From positions 1 through 64,000 of the forward strand of contig JAUYUA010000039.1 in assembly GCA_030694935.1 (NCBI GenBank): 64,000 nucleotides of DNA, given 5' to 3'. The position numbers and the translations under genes are program-made. The stretch's first letter is position 1. The number at the start of each line of letters is the position of its first letter. The notes beneath the pieces are model-generated. The model saw only the letters and a list, made by a program, of their open reading frames with translations. It did not search any database and was not told the origin of the DNA. The stretch is from Lutibacter sp. GTDB taxonomy: Bacteria; Bacteroidota; Bacteroidia; Flavobacteriales; Flavobacteriaceae. Below, one piece after another: positions 52,492 to 60,993 of this stretch.

Positions 52492-54417
52492 TTAATTCAA
52501 TACCGAAAACTCAAGGGATGAAGATGTGAATACGGTATGCGTTTGTGTTTTAAAATCTTCTTTTGTTGCTTTAAAAATATTGTCCACATAGGTTTGCGGA
52601 TTCATATCAATCAGCGGAAACCACGTGCTTTGAACCTGAATTTGCACTTTATGTCCTTTCTTAAACGTATGATTTACGTCTTGCAACTTGATATTTACCG
52701 CAGTTTTTTTATTCGGAATAAACGGTTCGGGATACGTAAAACTATTTCTGAATTTCCCTCTCATCACTTCACTGCGAACCATTAAATGATAATTGCTCAA
52801 CTTTAAATGGTCCTGCATATTTTTGTTGGTTTCTTCAACATCAGATGGATGCACATCAACCACTTTCACAATCCAATCGGCATCGGTTCCTGTGGTTGCC
52901 ACTTGCAGTTTTGCCAAAATATCACCTGCCAAGGTAAAGTCTTTCTCCAAAACTTCGGTCTCAAAAACCAGTACGTCGCCTCTTCTGGCCGCAAAACGCT
53001 GATCGTCGGTCATATATTTTCTTGGGATAAATTCCATTTTTATGTCTTCGGTATACGGCACCGGTTTTTTGATATCGCTTATAAATTTGATGCCGATTTC
53101 CTTTTCTGCAGAAGTTGTTAATTTTTGGTGATCGGACAAATACATCGATATTTTTTTGCTGTTTGAAGGAGGCCAGATATCATAAGATTTCCATTCTTTT
53201 TTGCCGGTGTCATACACATAAGCTTCCGGCAAACCTGTATTTTTATCGCCTTTGCCTTTTAGGAAATGATTGAAAAATTTGGTTTCAATCTGTTCCTGGA
53301 ATTTTATGGAAATGGAATCGCCAAAATAATAATTTCCCACACTGTTTTCAGGATTGCTGCTTGCCCATTGTCCGTGACTCCAAGGTCCGAAAACCAAAGT
53401 ATTGTAATTGTCTTTGTTGTATTTTTCAATAGTTTTGTAGGTTTCCAGCGGTCCGTAAAAATCTTCGGCATCAAATTGTCCGCCTACCACCATCGTGGCC
53501 ACCGAAGATTTTATGTTTTTCAAATGCTGAATAATGCCTTTACTTTGCCAAACTTCATCATAATTTGGGTGTTCAATTAATTCTTTCCAGAAGAAATCAT
53601 CTACTTTGTCTTTGTTTTGCGGTGCAGTTTCATCCAATTTTTCATATTGAAAAAAGTGGTTTAGATTGCTCAAAGCACCCGCATCTAAAAAAAACTGGTA
53701 TTGGTCTTTTGTTTTTAAATCGGGAGTAGCGTACCAAGCGGTATCGGATGGTGCATCTTTTGGCGTTCCAAATAAGGAGGTGGCTCTAAAATAACTCAAC
53801 AAATAAGCGCCGTTGTGGTGAAAATCATCAAAAAAGAAATCACCAATGCAGGCTTGCGGTGAAGCCGCTTTTAAAGCAGGATGTGCATCAATGGCTGAAT
53901 ACGTTGCATAAAATCCGGGATAGGAAATTCCCCAGGTTCCCACATTTCCGTTGTTATTTTCCATATTTTTCACCAGCCAGTCGATGGTATCATACGTATC
54001 GGAACTTTCATCAATGTCTTTGTTGCTTTTCTTGTTCGGAATATAAGCGCGCATATTGTCGTAAGTACCTTCACTCATCCACCGTCCGCGAACATCTTGA
54101 TACACCACAATATTTCCTTCTTCCATCAAAAATTTATTGGGCGCAATGTTTTTTTTCAAGGTATCTGCTCCGTAGGGCTGACAGCTGTAAGGCGTGCGTT
54201 GCAATAAAATGGGATAGGTTTTGCTTTTGTCTTTTGGCGAATAAATGGCGGTGAACAATTTAACGCCGTCGCGCATCGTGATGGTAGTTTCTATTTTATC
54301 ATAATTTTCTTTGACAAAATTGATTTCAATTGCTTCGGAAGTGGTTGTTTTTTTACAGGTAACTATGGATATACTTAGCAATAAAATGATTATTGCTTTA
54401 AAAGGATAAAATTTCAT
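52492..54417 (-). CDS. CocE/NonD family hydrolase
   Basis: MRDGVKLFTAIYSPKDKSKTYPILLQRTPYS; VVYQDVRGRWMSEG; GTWGISYPGFYATYSA. Confidence 0.92.
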   Translation of the reverse strand: MKFYPFKAIIILLLSISIVTCKKTTTSEAIEINFVKENYDKIETTITMRDGVKLFTAIYSPKDKSKTYPILLQRTPYSCQPYGADTLKKNIAPNKFLMEEGNIVVYQDVRGRWMSEGTYDNMRAYIPNKKSNKDIDESSDTYDTIDWLVKNMENNNGNVGTWGISYPGFYATYSAIDAHPALKAASPQACIGDFFFDDFHHNGAYLLSYFRATSLFGTPKDAPSDTAWYATPDLKTKDQYQFFLDAGALSNLNHFFQYEKLDETAPQNKDKVDDFFWKELIEHPNYDEVWQSKGIIQHLKNIKSSVATMVVGGQFDAEDFYGPLETYKTIEKYNKDNYNTLVFGPWSHGQWASSNPENSVGNYYFGDSISIKFQEQIETKFFNHFLKGKGDKNTGLPEAYVYDTGKKEWKSYDIWPPSNSKKISMYLSDHQKLTTSAEKEIGIKFISDIKKPVPYTEDIKMEFIPRKYMTDDQRFAARRGDVLVFETEVLEKDFTLAGDILAKLQVATTGTDADWIVKVVDVHPSDVEETNKNMQDHLKLSNYHLMVRSEVMRGKFRNSFTYPEPFIPNKKTAVNIKLQDVNHTFKKGHKVQIQVQSTWFPLIDMNPQTYVDNIFKATKEDFKTQTHTVFTSSSLEFSVLN

Positions 54418-54487
54418 TTGGTGGTCGATTGGTTTAGCGTAAATCTACAATAATTTATAAAACAGAAAACCAAATCAAATAATATTT

Positions 54488-54625
54488 TGGGCCTGCCCGC
54501 CTTTTTGGTGGGCGTTACCGCAAGGGTCGCGCTATTCGCTATATCTTTTTTTCATTTCATTTCAAAAAAGGATAAGTTTATCCTGAGCGTAGTCGAAGGG
54601 CTGCTATCACTAACGCGAATTTAAT
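54488..54625. repeat. REP-like element (copy D)
   Basis: gggcctgcccgcctttttggtgggcgttaccgcaagggtcgcgct...cctgagcgtagtcgaagggctgctatcactaacgcgaa. Confidence 0.75.
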
Positions 54626-54650
54626 TAGTAATAAAAAATACTAATTCGTA

Positions 54651-54890
54651 ATATTGTTGTCCGGTAAAAATTCATTGCAATTTAACAATCCCAACCTAAA
54701 TCGGACTTAACAAACAGGTCGCCCCGATGGGGCTTGTTTTATGAAAATCTATTTTCTACAGACGGGTCGTCCCGCTGGGACTAAAAAAGCTCCATAGGAG
54801 CAAAATGTTTGTAGAAAAATGTGAAAATTTAGTATTTAAAGCCCCTCTGGGCGACCTGTAAGTTTTGTGAAATTTAATCGGACAACAATG
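54651..54890 (+). mobile_element. 240-bp MITE-like element (copy 1) with terminal inverted repeats and 8-bp direct flanks
   Basis: Ends attgttgtccg ... cggacaacaat (11-bp perfect TIR); flanked by aattcgta at 54643-54650 and 54891-54898; no ORF. Confidence 0.75.
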
Positions 54891-54954
54891 AATTCGTACC
54901 TAAAAATTTTATAGCAAAGGTTCTATGCGTATAAAATTCTTAGGGTTTAAAAAA

Positions 54955-55341
54955 TTAAACTGGCATTGTGTACACGGCATATCCCAACAACCCCCAGCCA
55001 ATAATTAACAGTAAACCGCCAAGCGGCGTAATAGGCCCCAGAAATGTTAACTTTTTGTTTTTTGCCGATGAAATAACCAATCCATAAATGCTGAACGAAA
55101 ACAAAAGTACACCCAGCATAAAACTGTAAATCATATATTTTTCTGAAGCGGTTTCCAAGTTGAAGTTAAATCCAACAACAAGTAAAACAAGGGCGTGGTA
55201 CATTTGGTATTTAACGCCGGTTTCAAAACTTTTTAATTGCTCATCCGACAATATTTTTTTTAAAGCGTGCGCACCAAAGGCACCAAAAACTACGGCCAAA
55301 CCGCCTAAAATACTGGAAAAAAGCAGGGTGAATTGTGTCAT
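54955..55341 (-). CDS. DUF423 family membrane protein
   Basis: Start trimmed to MTQFTLLFSSILGGLAVVFGAFGAHALKKIL...; four TM helices. Confidence 0.88.
   Translation of the reverse strand: MTQFTLLFSSILGGLAVVFGAFGAHALKKILSDEQLKSFETGVKYQMYHALVLLVVGFNFNLETASEKYMIYSFMLGVLLFSFSIYGLVISSAKNKKLTFLGPITPLGGLLLIIGWGLLGYAVYTMPV
55306..55341. repeat. Left direct repeat of accessory block 2 (5' end of DUF423 gene)
   Basis: taaaatactggaaaaaagcagggtgaattgtgtcat; 34/36 match to 60713-60748. Confidence 0.85.
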
Positions 55342-55411
55342 TAAATGAATATTTATAGTTTTTACGAAAGTAAGCATTAAACAAATATTTACAAATTGTT
55401 TTCAATAATAA

Positions 55412-55442
55412 GGTTTTTCCTTACTTTAAGTAAGGAAAAACC
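55412..55442. promoter_or_regulatory. 31-bp perfect inverted repeat upstream of DUF423 gene / block 2 edge
   Basis: ggtttttccttactt t aagtaaggaaaaacc. Confidence 0.6.
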
Positions 55443-55791
55443 ATCAATTTTTAAAAAAGTAAGTGAAAAATGTAATTTATTTTGCAAAGTCATTTTTTTT
55501 TTTTACATTCGTCAAGAGAAAGATTAAAATCCAAGCAATAAATTGCGAATATGAAGAAACAATTGCTATAATTTTTCCAAAAATTAGATTTAAATACAAA
55601 AGACAAGAACCAATGCAATTTTGCATAGGTCAATTTCTTATAAATATTATTTTATTTGTGATTCCTGCTAAAAAGGAATTGCATCATTATTTTAAAAGTA
55701 AACGGTTGCTGAGCCTTTCAACAAAGCTCAAGATAAGTTAGACGGAAGAATGGTCACTGAGCCATAAGAAAGAGGCGCTAGACCAAAGTAA

Positions 55792-55860
55792 GGTTGCTGA
55801 GCGTAGCTGAAGCTTGGTCACTGAGCGAAGCCGAAGTTCGGTCACTGAGCGGAGCCGAAG
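55792..55860. repeat. 24-bp tandem repeat (ggtcactgagcgaagccgaagttc)
   Basis: Copies begin at 55792, 55816 and 55840; two degenerate partial copies near 55704 and 55752. Confidence 0.8.
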
Positions 55861-56048
55861 TGAAATCCTCTGTTTGTAAAATTTTAAGAACACAATACGC
55901 TAATAAAATGTTTAATCTAAAACCACTAACTATGACATAGCCAATGTAACAAACAGAGGAAAGTCTTGCAAAAGTAATGCACCTCACCGGATACACAAAA
56001 TAATAAAACGCAATTATGCGTTACTAACAATTTTAAAAATTTAATAAA

Positions 56049-56342
56049 ATGAAAAAAATAATTTTAAGTATGGTGTTTTTATTTGTTGTTTCATTTGCTT
56101 TTGCGGGAAATGATTCATTAACAAATAATGAGGTAAAGCTAACTGACGTTTCTTTTACCATGGAAAATAATTTCCAAAATGAACAAGTGGCCTATGTAAT
56201 GATGAATCTTACCATAATAGAAATTGACAATACCGTTGAAAATTATCCGTGCCGTTGGAGATATTGTATTACTAGAGATGGTGTAAAGTATTGTACAGAA
56301 TGGAATTATGGTGAGTGCCTTGAAGAGGTGATGATTGAATAA
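56049..56342 (+). CDS. Small secreted Cys-containing protein (97 aa)
   Basis: Signal peptide MKKIILSMVFLFVVSFAFAGN; compact C-terminus YPCRWRYCITRDGVKYCTEWNYGECLEEV with four Cys. Confidence 0.65.
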   Translation: MKKIILSMVFLFVVSFAFAGNDSLTNNEVKLTDVSFTMENNFQNEQVAYVMMNLTIIEIDNTVENYPCRWRYCITRDGVKYCTEWNYGECLEEVMIE

Positions 56343-56423
56343 TCAATTTTTTTCAATGGCTTTGCATATAAACTGCCAAGCCATTTTGAAAGAAAAAATA
56401 ACTAATTCTTAAATTTATTTAAA

Positions 56424-57209
56424 GTGATTAAAACAAGAAAAACATTTGCATTATTTTTCATAGTTGTTCTGCTAATAAATATTAGCGTTATAGCACAAAC
56501 CAAAAAAATATGCGGAAAAGTTTATTATACCCAAGTAAAAAACCTTACGGGAACCTATTCAGAAAATTACTTGTTAACATTTAACAATGAGCAATCCTTT
56601 TCAGAGGAAATTAATATTAAAAATTCCAAAAGCAGCCAAGATAAAAATTATTCCGGTCAAGATCTCACCCATAATGTAATTGCGGGCAGAAATAATTTGA
56701 CATCAAAATTTTTCTTTAATACGAAAGCCAATTTTTATTTTAGAGATAATTTTTTTGATCAAATTTTAGTTGTTAAAGAAGATCAATATAATTTGAAATG
56801 GAACATACTTCAAGAAATAAAAAAAATTGGAGGTTTTTCTTGCCAAAAGGCAACTACTAAATTTAGGGGGCGCACCTACATTGCTTGGTTCACAAGTGAC
56901 ATACCGGTTCCTTTTGGCCCTTGGAAATTTAAAGGACTTGCTGGCTTAATTTTAGAAGTATATGACGTTGATAAAGTATTTCATATTGTGGCCAATAATG
57001 TAAAAATTGGAGAAAAAATAGACTGCACCATAGCCATCGATAAAAATCAGCTAAAAAGCGCAATGACTATTCCAGTTTATTTAGTTAAAAAAGAAGCGTT
57101 AATTAATGCAGAATTCGTTAAGATGTCCAGCCGAATGCCAAAGGGATTTGGAACACTTAAATGGGATAAAAATTGCGATGATTGCGGTGGTGAAATAGAA
57201 AAGTTTTAA
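56424..57209 (+). CDS. GLPGLI family protein
   Basis: Signal peptide; FRGRTYIAWFTSDIPVPFGPWKFKGLAGLILEVYD. Confidence 0.85.
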   Translation: MIKTRKTFALFFIVVLLINISVIAQTKKICGKVYYTQVKNLTGTYSENYLLTFNNEQSFSEEINIKNSKSSQDKNYSGQDLTHNVIAGRNNLTSKFFFNTKANFYFRDNFFDQILVVKEDQYNLKWNILQEIKKIGGFSCQKATTKFRGRTYIAWFTSDIPVPFGPWKFKGLAGLILEVYDVDKVFHIVANNVKIGEKIDCTIAIDKNQLKSAMTIPVYLVKKEALINAEFVKMSSRMPKGFGTLKWDKNCDDCGGEIEKF

Positions 57210-57250
57210 ATACAGGCAAACTTATTTAAATTAAAAAATTATCATTTCAA

Positions 57251-57988
57251 ATGAAACAATTTTTATATCTCATAATTTTAAGTTTTTCAACATTACAAGC
57301 GCAACAAACCGATTGGGTTCAAATAGGATATACCCAAATTTTGGGAAGTCAAATTACAAATGCCAAATTGCTATACAATAATAATGAATCAGTTTATTAT
57401 TTTGGTAATATTACAAAAATAGACACAACCTCCTTAAATATGACTTATAATGTCACTGATGATATTGGTACCGTAATTTACAAAAATCAAAAAGAGAAAA
57501 AACTATTTACAAGAATGGCTTCAAAAAAAGAAGTTGTTTTAATTACGGATGATTTTCCAAATTTAAACTGGACGCTGAGCAATGAAACAAAAACAACAGC
57601 CGATTTCACCTTAACAAAAGCCTTTGCTGATTTTAGGGGAAGAAAATACATTGCCTGGTTTAGTGAGCAATTGCAGGGCAATAATGGGCCTTTAAAAATG
57701 GGAGGTTTACCGGGCACTATTCTTGAACTGGAAACCGAAGACGGTTTTTTAAATGTAACATTTGATAGAATTATTTTTAATATACCCGAGCCAATACTAT
57801 TGGATAGAATTATAAATAAGTATGACAGAATACTAACCCAAAAACAATTGGTGGCAGAATCTAAAGATGCAATTGAAAATTTTATGGCAAAATTAATGTC
57901 AAAGCAAACAAGAGAGGTTTCATTTAAATTTTCAGTTGATGAGTCATTGGAAAAAGTGTATGAATGGGAAAATGAAGAACACAAGTAA
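57251..57988 (+). CDS. GLPGLI family protein
   Basis: FRGRKYIAWFSEQLQGNNGPLKMGGLPGTILELET. Confidence 0.85.
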   Translation: MKQFLYLIILSFSTLQAQQTDWVQIGYTQILGSQITNAKLLYNNNESVYYFGNITKIDTTSLNMTYNVTDDIGTVIYKNQKEKKLFTRMASKKEVVLITDDFPNLNWTLSNETKTTADFTLTKAFADFRGRKYIAWFSEQLQGNNGPLKMGGLPGTILELETEDGFLNVTFDRIIFNIPEPILLDRIINKYDRILTQKQLVAESKDAIENFMAKLMSKQTREVSFKFSVDESLEKVYEWENEEHK

Positions 57989-58019
57989 TTTTTCTCAATT
58001 AAAAATAATATTATTTTAC

Positions 58020-60683
58020 ATGAAGAATTTTCTCCTATTGATTATATGTTGTTTTACCTCAAATTTTTCTTATTCACAAACAAGCGTCACCGGAAAAATA
58101 TTGGATGATAAAAAAAATGTGATTCCTTTTTCAAACGTTTTACTAAAGAACCTTGAAAATAGTATTGTAGCCTATACTTTTTCCGATGAAGACGGCAGTT
58201 ATGAAATAGAAACCAATAATCACGGAAACTTTAATTTGGTCATATCTGCAATGGGTTTTGAAAGGAAAACAATTCTTATTGAAATAACGGAAAATGCCAA
58301 AAATATGAATTTCGATGTTGTTTTAAAAGAAATGCCTTTTGAATTGAATGAAGTTATTGTGAACGCCACCAAACCGATTACCATAAAAAATGATACCATT
58401 GTATTTAATGTTAAATCCTTTATTAGAGGCAATGAACTTGTTGTTGAAGACTTGTTAAAAAACATACCCGGCATTAATATTAGTGCTGAAGGCACCATTA
58501 AAGTTGGGAACCAAGAAGTTGAAAAAGTGATGATTGACGGAGATGATTTTTTTGAAAAAGGTTATAAAATACTTACTAAAAATATGCCTGTTAACCCTAT
58601 TGAAAAAGTTGAAATTTTACAAAATTATTCCAATAATAAGTTGTTAAAAGGTATTGAACAAAGCGATAAAGTTGCCTTAAACCTGAAATTGAAAGCCGAT
58701 GCCAAACGGCAATGGTTTGGAAACATAAATTTAGGTTATGGCATAGGCACTAAAATACCTTATGAAGCGCAAAGTAATTTAATGAGTTTCGGCAAAAAAA
58801 ATAAATACTATTTTTTAACCAATTTCAACAATGTTGGAAATGATGCAACTGGTGAAATTAACCAACTCATACGCCCATTTCGTTTTGATGAAATTTCGAG
58901 TGTCGGCGACAATCAAAGCGCTTATTCATTGATGGATTTGAGTTCCTTTACCCCAAATTTCAAAGCTTCAAGAGCCAATTTTAACAATGCTGAATTGATT
59001 TCTTTAAATGCCATTTTTACGCTTTCCAATAAAGTGAAAATGAAAACATTGGGTTTCTTTAATTCGGATGAAAATGATTTTTTTAGAAATAGCATTGAAA
59101 CTTTTCATTTAGATGAAACAACTTTTACCAATACAGAAGATTTTAATTTACGAAAGACACGATTTACGGGTTTTGGAAAGATAGATTTAACCTATGATAT
59201 TTCTAAAACCAAAATGCTTGAAATCACGAGCAAATACAACAATCAGGATGAAAATAACAAAAGCGATTTAATATTTAATGAAACGCAAACAAATGAAAGA
59301 TTAAAAAATACAAATGAACTTTTTGACCAAAAAATAACCTTTACCAATAGGTTTAAACCATCCAAAGTTCTGATGCTTACAGGCAGATATATTAACGATA
59401 AATCTCCTCAAAATTATAATATCAACCAGTTCTTTTATCAAGATTTATTTTCAAATGCCAATACTGTTAACAACGTTGGACAAATGATTGAAAATGAATT
59501 GCATTTTGCAGGTTTTGAAGCGCATTTGCTGGACAGAAAAGATAACGGACATTTATTGGAACTGAAATTTGGGAATCAATTTAGAAAAGACAATTTGCTG
59601 TCAACCTTATTTCTTAAAGAAAACAATTCAGTTATTGAAACGCCAACAGCTTATCGAAACAACACCGTTTATTCGTCCAACGACTTGTATTTCAATTCCA
59701 AGTATCGTTTAAAAATTGATAATTTGGCGCTAACGGGTAAATTAGAGCTGCACCAGTTATTCAATCAATTGGAATTTGAAACCATCACAAAGCAGCAGCC
59801 CTTTTTTGTAAATCCGTCCATTGCCTTTGATTGGGAAATTAATAAAAAAAATAAAGTGCAAAGTTCCTATTCATACAATACTTCAAATGCAACTGTTTTA
59901 GATGTTTACAGCAATTATATTTTAACCGATTTTAGTTCCTTTTCAAAAGGAACAGGAACATTTAATCAGTTAAATGCCTCTTCAATACTTTTAAATTATC
60001 AATTGGGGAATTGGAGCGACAAGTTTTTCGCAAATACGATGATAATTTATAATAAAAACCATGATTTTTTCTCCACAAACTCATTCATAACCCAAAACTA
60101 TTCAGCATCTGAAAAAATCGTCATAAAAGATAGGGAAATGTTGAACATTTCGGCTAATATTGATCGATATTTTAAAGCGATATCATCAAACTTGAAATTA
60201 GCTGTAGCGTATTCAAAATACAATTACAAGAATATTGTCAATAGTTCAGATTTAAGAGAAGTGTCTTCAAATAATATTAACTACGGAATTGAATTGCGCT
60301 CAGGTTTTAAAGGGGTTTTTAATTATCATATTGGCACAAAATGGACAACCAATGAAATAAAATCCACTTTAATAAATTCCTTTACAGACAATGTTACTTT
60401 TCTGGACTTATCGTTTGTGTTTAATGATAAACTTAACTTTCAAATTCAATCTGAACGCTACTATTTTGGGAATGTGAATCAAGAAAATAACACCTATAAT
60501 TTTCTTGATTTTGATGCAAGATTTGTAATCAAAGAAAATAAATTGACTTTTTCGATTTCCGGCAAAAATTTATTTAACACAGAAACTTTCAAAAGTTACG
60601 CAATCAGCGACATAAATGTGTCAACAACAGCTTACCGCCTTTTGCCAAGACAGGTGCTTTTGAAGATGGAATATAGGTTTTAG
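58020..60683 (+). CDS. Outer membrane beta-barrel protein with N-terminal carboxypeptidase-regulatory-like domain
   Basis: Start trimmed to MKNFLLLIICCFTSNFSYSQTSVTGKILDDKKNVIPFSNVLLKN; plug-like VEDLLKNIPGINISAEGTIKVGNQEVEKVMIDGDDFF; long barrel. Confidence 0.85.
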   Translation: MKNFLLLIICCFTSNFSYSQTSVTGKILDDKKNVIPFSNVLLKNLENSIVAYTFSDEDGSYEIETNNHGNFNLVISAMGFERKTILIEITENAKNMNFDVVLKEMPFELNEVIVNATKPITIKNDTIVFNVKSFIRGNELVVEDLLKNIPGINISAEGTIKVGNQEVEKVMIDGDDFFEKGYKILTKNMPVNPIEKVEILQNYSNNKLLKGIEQSDKVALNLKLKADAKRQWFGNINLGYGIGTKIPYEAQSNLMSFGKKNKYYFLTNFNNVGNDATGEINQLIRPFRFDEISSVGDNQSAYSLMDLSSFTPNFKASRANFNNAELISLNAIFTLSNKVKMKTLGFFNSDENDFFRNSIETFHLDETTFTNTEDFNLRKTRFTGFGKIDLTYDISKTKMLEITSKYNNQDENNKSDLIFNETQTNERLKNTNELFDQKITFTNRFKPSKVLMLTGRYINDKSPQNYNINQFFYQDLFSNANTVNNVGQMIENELHFAGFEAHLLDRKDNGHLLELKFGNQFRKDNLLSTLFLKENNSVIETPTAYRNNTVYSSNDLYFNSKYRLKIDNLALTGKLELHQLFNQLEFETITKQQPFFVNPSIAFDWEINKKNKVQSSYSYNTSNATVLDVYSNYILTDFSSFSKGTGTFNQLNASSILLNYQLGNWSDKFFANTMIIYNKNHDFFSTNSFITQNYSASEKIVIKDREMLNISANIDRYFKAISSNLKLAVAYSKYNYKNIVNSSDLREVSSNNINYGIELRSGFKGVFNYHIGTKWTTNEIKSTLINSFTDNVTFLDLSFVFNDKLNFQIQSERYYFGNVNQENNTYNFLDFDARFVIKENKLTFSISGKNLFNTETFKSYAISDINVSTTAYRLLPRQVLLKMEYRF

Positions 60684-60748
60684 AAAATTCTTAACATAAC
60701 TGCCAGACCTCTTAAAATACTGGCAAAAAGCAGGGTGAAATGTGTCAT
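60682..60748 (-). pseudogene. Remnant duplicate of the DUF423 gene 5' end (right direct repeat of block 2)
   Basis: Minus frame MTHFTLLFASILRGLAVMLRIF* versus intact MTQFTLLFSSILGGLAVVFGAF at 55341; repeat core 60713-60748. Confidence 0.8.
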
Positions 60749-60993
60749 AAATACAAAATTATCTGTGTTTTCAAAAGTAATGCACAATTATTAAAGGAAG
60801 TCGTTATGGCGCTGTTTTGTTTTGAAAAATTTCAATCAGTAATAAATCTTCCTGAAATACGATTATAATAATAACATATATTACCTAAAACACAATATTA
60901 AGTTTATAAATGTAATCATTATAGATATATTTGTTTGTCAATATAAACTAATACACCACATTTGCATTATAATTAATAATAAAACAAAAAAAC

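Noticed and set aside
55463-55741. 92-aa ORF at the left side of accessory block 2
   Set aside because: Low-complexity K/F/I-rich frame in a repeat-rich intergenic region, no signal peptide or domain; treated as non-coding.
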